From NCBI RefSeq assembly GCF_000340215.1, contig NW_006921533.1:2026172-2090171 (forward strand): a DNA stretch of 64,000 nt, written 5' to 3'. Below the pieces are notes generated by a model, which ran no database searches, was not told where the DNA came from, and saw only the letters and a list, made by a program, of their open reading frames with translations. The stretch is from Pseudocercospora fijiensis CIRAD86 (taxonomy: Eukaryota > Ascomycota > Dothideomycetes > Mycosphaerellales > Mycosphaerellaceae). Below, one piece after another: positions 23,217 to 34,089 of this stretch. The stretch's first letter is position 1. Every line of letters begins with the position of its first letter. The position numbers and the translations under genes are program-made.

Positions 23217-26200
23217 ATAGATAGATATTTCATTTGCCTGTTATAGTGCCTTTCGGCCTATATAGGTCTGTTTCTATGTATTGTTTTAGGTAGGAAACTA
23301 ACTTAGTTAGTAAAAACCTCCCTCCTGTCCTATTTACAAGTATTGATCTTCCTTGTTTCCTTGTTCTCCTTCCTCTAGGGTGTACTAGTATTATAGTTAT
23401 TACCCTCTAACTACCTTGCCTGCTGCCCTGCCCTTCTTTCCCCCTCTTCTTCCCTCCTTCTTATCTACTCCTTAGTTTCCCTTACTAGTGCGAATTGTTA
23501 TACAAATCCCTGTTTAATGATCTACTTTACTATCCTCTTTAGGTCTTCTTTGCTCTAGATTAGCTTATCGTATTCCCTTTCTATTGCTTTTAGTCTCTAA
23601 TTACTTCTGCCTTCTAACTATTAAGGGCAGACTAGCAGTATATACTTAGGGTTCTAAGATTAGTAGCTATATTAGCAAGCTCTACTTTCAATTCCTAGGA
23701 CGTTTCTTCTAAATAGGTAAGATCTAAATCCAATGTGTTTAGATCTGATTTAGATAGCTAGGCTTGCCTCGGCCCTATTTAGGTCCTTATAGAGCTAGTA
23801 GTTATATTAACCAAATTTGATTAGTACCTTTAGGGTTCCTAGTCTGACTTGTGTTTTGTTCTATTCCTACTCCTATAGGTATCTAGCAATTGATTCTACT
23901 AGGCTTTGTTTCTCTCCCTTTAGTTTGTCTTCCTTTAGCCTTATATTTGGTCCCTAAAGCTCTTTCTCTAGCATTTCTCTTATTAAGACTCTATATTGCT
24001 CTAGGTCTTTAACTTTCTAGGGAGTTATTTGTAGTCTGTCTCGCCTCCTAGTCCTAATATACTAGGCTTTTATCTTGTCTAGTGCCTTTTAGATAGTCTG
24101 TTAGGCTAGGTATTCTATTGTCTTTACTATATATTGGTGTCTTAGTCCCTTGAAGTATTGTTTAACTAGTAGGGTCCCTAATTCCATTTCTACTATCCTT
24201 GTTAGTGTAGTTTTGTATACTCCTAGGATTTTCTTTAGGCTTTAGGTTTGGGACCTGCTAACTAGTTGTTTAATCCTCTTTAGTATTTTCTCCTAGGCTG
24301 TCTATATCTGTGCTCTATATAGTATTGCTAGTTTGATAATTGCTTTGTATATAACTTTGGCTTTCTCGAATATAGCCCCCTATATAGAGGCTATAAGCCT
24401 ATTAATAGATTGCATGTTAGCATCTGCCCTCTACTTTGCCTTCTTTACTTATAGTCCCTAATTTAGTTTTGGATCTAGCTAGATCCCTAGTACCCTAAGC
24501 TCTACTAATAGTTAGGTTTTAAAGCCTTAGATAGTGATTAATTGCTTTATGTTATAGGTTGATTTAGCCTTACTAAAGTGGATAAGCTAGTACTTTTCTA
24601 GGGCGAATTTTGCTCTATACCTCCTTGCCTATTTTTTATACTCCTAGTGCTTCTCTTCTAGGATCTTGCAGTTAGTTTCTGTTGTCTTAGACTAGGCTAG
24701 GATATTCGTGTTATCTACAAACCCTAATGCTAATGTGTTTTTTAATTCTAGGAGTAGGAGTAGGTCTGCTATAAAGATAAGGAAGAGGATTAGGGAGAGT
24801 ATTAATCCTTAGGGGATTCCCTTTTTAGTTAGCATTAGGTCTGATTTGAATTTGCCTAGAATAAGCTATATTGATCTTTCCTATAGGAAGGACTAGATAA
24901 ATTAGACTATCTAGTTTAGTATAGCTTTCTGTTTAAGTATATATAGGAGCCTTTTATAGGAGATATTATTAAAGGCTCCTAAGATGTTAAGGGAGAGGAG
25001 GGTTGCTACCTAGTTTTGACTATAGTGCTAGATATGCTTGATCTGTTCTATAATTAGTTCTATAGCTATTAGTGTTAACCTCTTCTTTCTTCCTCCTATC
25101 TAGCTTTTAGGAAGGATGTTCCTTTCCTCGGTAAAGGTTGTTAGCCTTTTAGCGACAATTTTTTCTAGTACCTTGCCTATTGTATTAAGTAGGGCTATTA
25201 GTCTATAGGCCTTAAGCTATATATAGTCTTCCTTCTAGGGCTTCCTTAGCACTACTGTTAGGGACTTCCTAAATAGTCTTAGGTAGTGTCCTAGTACTAG
25301 GCTTTGTAAAAAGATATTAGCTAGTACTAGGGCTAGCCCCTTCCTATATGCTTTTAGAAGTTTATTGTAGATCTTGTCTTCTCCTAGTACCTTGTTACCT
25401 AGAATTTTCTTTAGGATCTTTTCAATAGTTTCGGGTTTGACCTAGGTGTCTCTTAGTGTGCCTAGTAGTAGAGTGTCTTGTTCGATCTCCCTTATATCTA
25501 ATAGGTCTGCTTGTACTTTTCTATAGAAGAAGTGTTAGCCTAGGGCTCTTGCTTTCCCTTCTATTGTAGTCTGTATTTGTCCTTATTAGTCTATAATATC
25601 CGGGAATTGTAGTAGTATATCCTTATCCTATTTAGGTCTCTTTGCCTATTTAGCTATCCTCTATATCTTTTCTAGTTTCTTTATAATTATTCCTATTATA
25701 GATCTCTATTCTTATATCTTGTCTTTCTTAATCTGGATCTTCTTTTCCTAGTAGGCTTTATTGTAGTTGTCCTATGCTTCTTAGGTATAGGTTTGTGTCT
25801 ACTGCCTCCTAGCCTTCCTTACTACTTTAACCTTCCTTATATATTTACTAGTCTAGTATAGTTGCTAGTATAGTGAATGTTTCTTTGCTAGGGTATGCTT
25901 TCTAGCTACCTGTTTTAGGATTCCTATTAGTTCTTCTACTGCTTTGTTAATATCCTCTAGCCTTAGTAGGTGCTTTGTTAAGAGTTCCTCTAGTTTTAGG
26001 TCCCTTTCTAGTTCCTCCCTAATCCTGCCCTATTAAGTACCCTTCTAGTTAAGCTTCTCCTCTAGTTCCCTTTCCTAATTGGTTTAGATATTTAGTTCAA
26101 TCTGTACCGGGAAGTAGTCTAATAATTCCTCTAGTTCCTAGTTAATCCTATATCTTGTAATCCTATTCCTAATCTAATGTAATATAAAGTATAGATCTAG

Positions 26201-28103
26201 TATGCTACTGCTTCCTCTTGCCTCCTAAGTAATTAGTCCCTTTAGGGTAATAATTTCTATTTCTTCCCTCTCTAATATGTTAATTAGTCTTCCTACTAGG
26301 AAGTAGTAAGCTAGGGTAAAGTCTAAGCCCTAGAGGGGGTAGTAGAGGTTGAAATCCCTAAGTAGGATTTAGTAGGTGTTCCCCTAGATAACTCTAGGTA
26401 GTCTTTCTAGGGTTTTTAGTTAGGTACTGCTTCTTAAGTCTAGTAGTAGGTTGTATATATAGTAGACTTAGAGTGTACCTTAGGATGTCTCTACTTAAAC
26501 TAATATTAGGTCCCCGTCCTCCTATAGTATAGCCTACTAGGTTTCTGTATCTATCTCCTTACTAATATAGATATATATCCTTAGGGCTCCCTAGTTGTAG
26601 ATAATTAGGTAGTATCTTAGGTCTTTAACTGTTGCTAGTCTCTTTGTATATAGGTTAAGCTAGGGCTCTTAGATTGCAATAATATAATGTTCTTTTAGGT
26701 TTAGTGCTTGAAGGAAGCTCCTCTATACCTTATCTTTGCTCTTATTAACATTGTACTATATAATGTTTAGTAATATTGCAATGTTTATTAGGTTTTATCT
26801 ATATTATTTCCCTATAAGTTTTCCTTTAGTCTTCCCTTACTTTAGACTAATATTTGACTAAGCTTTGTCTACCCTACTTCCTTTCCTACAATGTTAAGGT
26901 ATCTTAGTCTCCCTAGTTACTAGTAATTCTCTTGTGCTAGTGAGGCCCTAAATGTAAACCTATTATCTTGTCTAGACCTCTTTTATAGCACTTAGCTAGG
27001 TTGCTTCTGTACCTAGCTGCCCTAGCTTGTTGTATATCTTTTTAGTGTATTGATTCTAGCTTCCTTTGCCTTCCTCGCTGCCTGTATTCTTACTAGGCAT
27101 TCCTTCGCCTAAGAGGGGTATCTTTTAGTATAGTATATATATCTTGCTTCTCCCTTATGTGCTTTGCATTCTTTAACCTAGTAATCCCCTATATAATAGG
27201 AGTAGGTATTAGTTGTCTTTGTATACTTAGCTGCTAAGTGTCTATAGTGTTGATATTTGAAGCACTGTATTATCCTATAGTTGCTTCTATATATCTCTGT
27301 TTCTAATCTCTTACAGTCCTAGAACAACCCCTAGTCTAGCACTATATTAGCTTGCTCTACACTCCCTACCTAGATAATTAGGGAAGACTGCTTCTTAGTC
27401 TCTTCGATTTTCCTTTTAATCTATACTACTTTTGTAATCTTTAGGCCTAGGCTTGTAGCTTGGTTTTGTCTCTATAGGCTCTTAATATCCTATTCTTCCT
27501 TAAAGCTTCTCGTTATACTATAAGCTATAATTATAAATTGCTATTAGGAGACCTTTACTGTTTTCCCTATCTTAGTTATCTATTCTTTTTGTGTTTCTAG
27601 CTTCTTTTTGTCCTGCTCTTATACTATAAACAGCTTGATTACCCCTTTTCCTTCGTTCCTAGCCCTAATTACCTCCTTAACTGCAATTCTTTCTACAATC
27701 TCTTTCCCTATAAGTCCTTGAATTTCCTTTTGCTCTTATAGGTCCGTGATATAGACTCTAACTACTGTCCTCGGGGGTTTTAGCGCCTCCTAACTAGCTA
27801 CTACTGCCTAGGTGCGGTAGTTTAGGCTTATTTCCTATTGTTTCTTTATAATCTTTGCTACGACTGTATTAGCTACCTTTGTAATTACGTAGCTTGCCTA
27901 GTTATAGATTGCTTTTAGTCCTCTAAGGAGTTCTAAGATTATTATCCTATATGCCCTCTTAGGGGTTCTTCTATCTTCCGCCTTTAGTACCTCCTCTGCC
28001 CTAGTATATAGTGCTTTCTATTCGTCCTCCCTTCCTTCTTAACTGTCTTCCCTTCGTTTCTAATTGTTCGCTGCTATTTTAGGTGCTATTAGTAGTCCGC
28101 GGT
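23217..28103 (-). mobile_element. Tad1-like LINE (non-LTR retrotransposon), RIP-inactivated
   Basis: A 4.9-kb element on the minus strand is flanked by a perfect 15-bp direct repeat, gtttattatatatag (23202-23216 and 28104-28118), taken as the target-site duplication. At the 3' end, next to the duplication, is a short (GATA)n tail as seen on the plus strand. ORF1 remnants (about 27900-26850) include gag-type zinc knuckles at about 27270-27170 (CFKYQHYRHLAAKY, with Cys and Gly changed by RIP). ORF2 remnants include an APE-type endonuclease (about 26790-26150: QYNVNKSKDK, IAIQEPQLN) and reverse transcriptase (KGIPQGLILS near 24810; FVDN at 24710-24721 in place of FVDD). The zinc-knuckle ORF1 and these motifs fit the Tad1 clade. 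Confidence 0.85.
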
Positions 28104-28309
28104 GTTTATTATATATAGGGATAGCGTAGTTAGAGTTAGATATTGTGCTGTATTAGAGGTAAGGTTTAATATAGTTACATAATCGGTAGTTATACGTTTA
28201 ATTTAGCGCGGACTAAGCGGCCTATTAGACCTGCTAAGTTAGTAGTAATAGAGGTTAAGACTAGAACAAAGACCGGCTACGAGGGCGCGGCCTTTAGAAG
28301 GGAAGCGTA
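28104..28309 (+). other. Second target-site copy and chromovirus 3' end
   Basis: Begins with the second copy of the 15-bp LINE target duplication and continues with the last part of the chromovirus interior, ending in a purine-rich tract (ttagaagggaagcg) directly against the 3' LTR. Confidence 0.65.
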
Positions 28310-28509
28310 TATTAGGACTAAAGAGGTTACACGTAATTAGTATATAACCGGGCTCGAGTAAAGCTAGGGTCTTAATGCCTTAGGCAGGGCTTGGCGCTTA
28401 GTAATAGGCTAACTTGCCTGCCTTCCTCCCTCTCCTCTTAGCTCCTTATCGAATACTACTTATACCTACTACTACCCTATCTACCTACTAATATAACCCT
28501 TCTTATATA
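28310..28509 (+). repeat. 3' LTR of the chromovirus
   Basis: 200-bp partner of 16470-16669. Both terminal dinucleotides are mutated from TG/CA to TA/TA. Confidence 0.88.
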
Positions 28510-28653
28510 AATACTAAGTACTACTTAGCTAATTGCTATAGTAAGAGAGAATAGGACTTTAGCTATATACTAAAATAGCGATTTAGACTTTAGTAGTGAA
28601 TTTACTAGTAGTAAAAGTTATTAACCTTAGCTTGAAATATATAAATAAAACTT

Positions 28654-30421
28654 AGTTTGATTAATAGTTTGATTAATGGTTTGATTAATAGTTTGATTAA
28701 TAGTTTGATTAATAGTTTGATTAATAGTTTGATTAATAGTTTGATTAATAGTTTGATTAATAGTTTGATTAATAGTTTGATTAATAGTTTGATTAATAGT
28801 TTGATTAATAGTTTGATTAATAGTTTAATTAATAGTTTGATTAATAGTTTGATTGATAGTTTGATTAATAGTTTGATTAATAGTTTGATTAATAGTTTGA
28901 TTAATAGTTTAAATAGTAGTTTAAGAAGAAGTTCGATTACTAGTAACAGTTTAATTCAAAACGTAGTTAGTAGTTTAATTAATAGTCTAATTAATTAAAT
29001 TACTAATTAAACCGTTTAATTAGTAGTTTAATTAGTAGTTTAATTAATAGTTTAATTAGTAGTTCGATTAGTAGTTTTAGTTTAACGGAAATTTTAATTA
29101 GTATTTTAGCAGTAGCTAGTCCCCTAATAAATTATATAGTTTAAAGTATATAATACTAAACTGCTAGCTTCTAAATAGAGATAGGTCGACTAGTAAGTTA
29201 ATTAGTAGGTCGATTAATAGTTCGATTAATAGTTCGATTAATAGTTCGATTAATAGTTCGATTAATAGTTCGATTAATAGTTCGATTAATAGTTCGATTA
29301 GTAGTTCGATTAATAGTTCAATTAATAGTTCAATTAATAGTTCGATTAATAGTTCGATTAATAGTTTAATTAATAGTTTGATTAGCAGTTTAATTAGTAG
29401 TTCTATTAGTAGTTCGATTAGTAGTTTAATTACTAGTAATAGTTTAATTTAAAATTGAATTAGTAGTTCAATTAGTAGTTTTATTAGTAGTTTAACTAGT
29501 AGTTTTATTAGTAGTTGAATTAGAATTTTAATTAACAGTTTAATTAACCATTTAATTAATAGTTTAATTAGTAGTTCGATTACTAGTTTTAGTCTAACGG
29601 AGGTTTTAACTAGTATTTTATTAGTAGCTAGTCCCCCGATAAATTATATAATTTAAAGTATATAGTACTAAATTACTAACTTCTAAATAGAGATAGATCG
29701 ATTAGTAGGTCGATTATTAGGTCGATTAGTAGTTCGATTAGTAGTTCGATTAGTAGTTCGATTAGTAGTTTAGCTAGCAGTTCGATTAGCAGTTTGATTA
29801 CTAGTAACCTTTTGATTTAAAATCTCGTTAGTAGTTTAATTAGCAGTTTAACTAGTAGCTTAACTTGTAGTTTAATTAGTCGTTTTATTAGTAATTTCAA
29901 AAATAGCTTAATTAACTATTTAATTAATGGTTGAATTAGTAGTTCGATTGCTAGTTTTAGTTTAACAAAAATTTTAATTAGTCTTTTATTAGTGGTTTCT
30001 TTAATAGTTTTATTAGTAGTTTTATTAATAGTTTTATTAGTAGTTTTGTTAATAGTTTTGTTTCTAGTTTAGTTAGTAGTCTTAGTACTTTAATTAGTAG
30101 TCCTATTCGTAGGTTAGCTCGTAGTCTTAGTAGTTTTACTAGTAGTTTTATTAGTAGTTTTGTTAACAGTTTTATTAGCAGTTTTATTAATAGTCCTATT
30201 AGTAGTTTTACTAATAGTTTTACTATTAGTACTATTTGAGTTATTAGTTTTATTATTAGTTTTATTATTAGTTCTATTATTAGGTTTACTAATAGTTTGG
30301 CTAATAGTTTAGCTAATAGTTTATCTAACAGTCTATCTAACAGTTTACCTAATAGTTTAACTAACAGGTTTGTTAATAGTTTTCTTAATACCTAGTCCTA
30401 CTAGTAGTTGCCTACTAGTAG
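28654..30421. repeat. 12-bp minisatellite array
   Basis: From 28654 to about 28918 the unit agtttgattaat is repeated about 22 times with almost no change, giving an artefactual open frame of INSL repeats. From about 29020 to 30421 the array continues as diverged variants, chiefly agttcgattaat (29175-29370), agttttattagt and related words, interrupted by two copies of a non-repeat segment containing taaattatataatttaaagtatat near 29130 and 29640. The large gypsy element at 30422 is inserted inside this array, because similar words resume at 45803. Confidence 0.85.
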
Positions 30422-30552
30422 TATTACGAAGCTAGGAGGAAAGGGTTACCTAGCGGCTGCTACTAGCCGCCTACTATAGGTATACTTCCTCCGTAGCTAG
30501 ATAGACATAATATAAATCAATACACTTTAAAACCACGTTTCGAACTATAACA
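30422..30552 (+). repeat. 5' LTR (copy A) of the 15-kb gypsy element
   Basis: 131 bp, starting TATTACGAAG (TG mutated to TA) and ending ACTATAACA. It matches copies at 45516-45646 and 45672-45802. Confidence 0.88.
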
Positions 30553-31099
30553 AAATAGTAGCTTCGCTGCAAGCACTAGCGTAAGAAAAACGCACTAACC
30601 GTTACTAAACGGACTATCCGAACTACGGTTTACTATTCCCCTCCTCCTTCTAAGGTAAAAGGTCCTCCGTACCTAGGAGGAATCCTAACGACCTACTCTA
30701 ACGCTATTTTCCGTACTATCGACGAAAGTAGCAGTTAGACTATACTAAGCGAAAGAGTTAGGAAATTACTAGCGATAAGTCGGCGCGGCTATAGGCGATA
30801 GACTAAGTATACCGCCGTCGCCGGCACCCCGCCGCCTTTACTTTTCTATTGTTTATACCCTTATTTAGAGAAGGTAGGTCCGCCTAATACTAGGTTAGTA
30901 GGGACCGTAATTTAGGAAGGTTTAGAACAACTAAATAGCGACTACTACGTGCGCTACTGCGCTTAACATTCTAATTACGCTCGTGCTTAATACTCGAGTA
31001 CCGAAGCTGCGTAGCCCTTAACTAGCCTAACTAATAGCCTATTGTTCTAAGTCTATAGCACCGAAGAACTAAGAGGAACCTTCCGTTAAGTTATAGCCT

Positions 31100-34080
31100 A
31101 CTGCCTAGGAAGATTGCACTCTTCCTAAATTAGCTAAGGACAGATACTACCTTATCTATACGGCTTTTACCCTCCTAGCTTTTTCTAAACTAAGATAGTA
31201 CCTAGCAAAACTTCTAGAGGGAGATCTGAAATTCCGCGTTATCGCTATAACCGAGTAGCTAGAGGATCCTAAAGAAGCGGACCCTTCTCGTAGATTAAGA
31301 TCTATATTAAGGGAGAACGCTAAGTCTACCGATAGGGATACTACGCCTAAGCCTCCTACTCGCTCTAAAATTATTAGCAACTAGGTTAATAATAACTCTC
31401 TATCTCATTCCGCGGTATAATAGGTCGACCGTTTAATAGCTTACTAGCTAAAGAGTAAGCATTTCGCCTAGTAGAAGACCGAGAACTTTAGGTCTACCGC
31501 TAAAGAGCCTCTAGAGAACGAATATCGTCCTCGTCGTAGGAAAACTTAGATACCTCTAAAGCTAGAGAAGCAAGCGGTCTAACCTTCGGTAGAAGACGAT
31601 ATAGGAGCGGCCCCTAAGCCGGATAGACGCAAGGTTCCTTTTATAATTAATCCGCCTAAGGGCGACGCCTTTAAGAACTTCGGCTCTTTTCGTAAAGAGC
31701 CCCCGCTAGCGCCTCGAGAAAGCTCCCTTATCTCCGTATCTACTACGTTACCTCTTAGCTCTCTCGCCGACTTAGATCCGGAGTAAGAAATATTAGGTAA
31801 GGCTAACGGAGCCGCAGCCCCTACTAACGGCAATGCTATATAGCAAATAAAGGAATAGTTTGCTTAATAAATGCGAGAAGAACGCGAGAGAGCGGGAATA
31901 TAGCGTAAGAACGACTAGGCTCGTCTTAATCGCGCCCTCGTAGAGCAACGAGAGGTCTACGAGCTCGAGATCTAAGAAAAATTGTAAGAGGCTTTCGAGT
32001 AGGGCCGCTAGGAAGCCGTAAGAGCTAAGAATAAAGCGGCCGCTAAAGAGAATAGCGAGGGTAGAGCTCCGTAGCTATCGGAGCAACTAGACTACCGTAT
32101 TAATACGGGCAAGTTATTTACCTCGGGATAGCGAGGAAACGCTAAGTCTACTAGAAAACCGAGGGAAGCGAACTCTCGGAATAATACCGGCAATAACGAA
32201 GATAGCAATAATAACGCCGAGAATACTAGAATTAGTAGGCTAGAAACGCTTATAGGGAAACTAGTATAGGCGATAGGGAATAATAGCTAGGTAGGCTATA
32301 TAGCTCCTAAGCTCCGTAGAATAAGAACTATCTAGGAGCGACCGGGCCTCCGCGATATATAGGTCTTTACCCGATATGTAACCGAGTAGGCTACGGCCTA
32401 ACGAGGGCAGACTAGTAAGCTAATCGGAATCGAGATACTCGCCCTTATACTAGACCTAAGATTAACGCCGAGCGTTTCGCGGCCTTAGCCTAGAGAGTCC
32501 TAGTCGCTAGAGAGCTACCTATAGGCAACCTTAGGTCTATATAGAACCGCGGGGATCGAGGAAACTATATTAACCCTAGGTATAACGGTATATGCGCATA
32601 TACTCCCCTATATACTCCTTAGTTAGATTTTAGCTAGGAAATCGCCCTCTATAAGTTTAAGCCCGAGCAAATCGGGTATTTTAATAAGGACCTACCGGAG
32701 AGTAAGGGCAAAGGCCCGGTAGTATATTTCGGGAATACCGTATACTACCGAGATATTTTCGCCTTTATTACGCGCCTAGACGTCGCTATTTAGGCTAGCG
32801 AATACCTAGCTCCTACCCTTCGTCTATTACTATACCGATACCTTTAGGGTTCCGCTTTACAATAGTACCTATACGCGCTTACTAATAATCGACGTACGCT
32901 CCTATAGACCGGCCTAAGGATCGAGCGATAGAAGGAGGCGTTACGCGAACAGTTCCGATTAGACCCTTTAGTCGCCGCGCGCGAGATAGAGATAGAGCAA
33001 TACCGTATCGAGGATATCGCGGCCCGTAGGAGTATAAGCGAGTACGTTATTAATATTATATATCTCGCTTAGTAGAGCGGTACGGAATCGCTCGCTAGGC
33101 AGATTAATTATACCTTCCGTAAGATCGCGCTAGAGCTTAGAGGTAATCTTAATATACCTATAGTATTATAGATATATTAAACCCTTATCGATATAATATA
33201 GGCCTACTACGCTACGTAGGTAGAGCTATATCTACCCGGTAGCATAACTGCTAGCTACTATAGTAGTAAGTATAACCTTCGGCGTAGCGATTTAGTATAG
33301 GGTAGGTTCGTAGACCTAAGGTTCTAGCCTAGGTCTCGTTTTAACGCTAGACGCGCGCCTTTTCTCGGAAACAATAATCCGTATAATCGATAGCAACCTA
33401 ACGCCTTCTAATAGCGCCGTTAGCCTAGACCTTAAGTCTATAGCCGCTAACGACTATAAGCCGTAAACGCTAGCGTAAACGAGAAGATAGTAGACGCGCG
33501 CGGTCTCCCGTAGTATCCGAATCCTTAGAGATAGTAGACGATACCCGGAAATATAAGAGGATAAGGCATTCCCGCGAATTACGGAGGCCTCGCCGAGCCC
33601 GCCTTTTTCTACGACCCGATAGACCGAGAGTAGGGCGATAAGTACGACGAATCTAGACTTAGTTAGTAGGACTAGTTCGACGCCTAAGAAGAGCTAGGAG
33701 ATTAGTATAAAGCGGAAGAAGACGCTAGCTACGCCGGCGGATAAGAGGACTAGGTTTTCCCTTCTATAAACCCGTTCGTATCTCTAGTCTACTATACTTA
33801 GACCTAGAGCCGTAGACCCGAGGTCTCGAGCTAGCCTTCCCGAGAGAAGAACCGCTAGGACGGCCGACCTATACGCTATAATATATATAGGGAGATTTTC
33901 CGCTCCGCTAACGAGTTTTTTACTACCTACCTCGACTAAGCCTACCCTAAGGACGCCTCTAGTAAACGCACTAACGTACTCCTCGAATAGGCTTCGGGAA
34001 ACTCCGCGAGCTAGAAGTAAAACTAGTTACTCCTAGCTCGTAGCGCTTAACCCTAAGTCTATCGGAAACTCTAGAATACC
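31100..34080 (+). pseudogene. gag remnant of the 15-kb gypsy element
   Basis: Reading frame 1 with TAG/TAA as Gln/Trp. An N-terminal charged region (about 31160-31380 and 31860-32330, with many Glu/Arg) is followed by a capsid-like domain at about 32630-33250. Segments such as KFKPEQIGYFNKDLP, YLAPTLRLLLYRYLQGSA and QRQKEALREQFRLDP are typical of long fungal gypsy Gag proteins. A Gln/Arg/Asn-rich stretch (33350-33520) follows. I did not see a zinc knuckle. Several minus-strand open frames in this interval are shadows. Confidence 0.6.
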
Positions 34081-34089
34081 TAGTAGCTA

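Larger units (their letters stand above)
16470..28509 (+). mobile_element. Ty3/gypsy chromovirus (RIP-inactivated) with nested LINE
   Basis: Two 200-bp direct repeats (16470-16669 and 28310-28509) bound the element. The left copy starts TGTTAGG and ends TTATACA; the right copy reads TATTAGG and TTATATA, i.e. the same ends after RIP. The interior has gag with a zinc knuckle, then protease, reverse transcriptase, RNase H, integrase and a chromodomain in gypsy order. A purine-rich tract (agaagggaagcg) sits directly before the right LTR. A LINE inserted at 23217-28103 accounts for the 12-kb length; without it the element is about 7.1 kb. The 5-bp flanks (caaat, aatac) do not match, so no target-site duplication is claimed. 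Confidence 0.88.

Noticed and set aside
16465..28514. Target-site duplication of the chromovirus
   Set aside because: Flanks caaat and aatac do not match; RIP or a rearrangement may have erased it, so none is claimed.
28657..28998. Open frame of INSL repeats
   Set aside because: It is only the translation of a 12-bp minisatellite without stops; no start context or domain.
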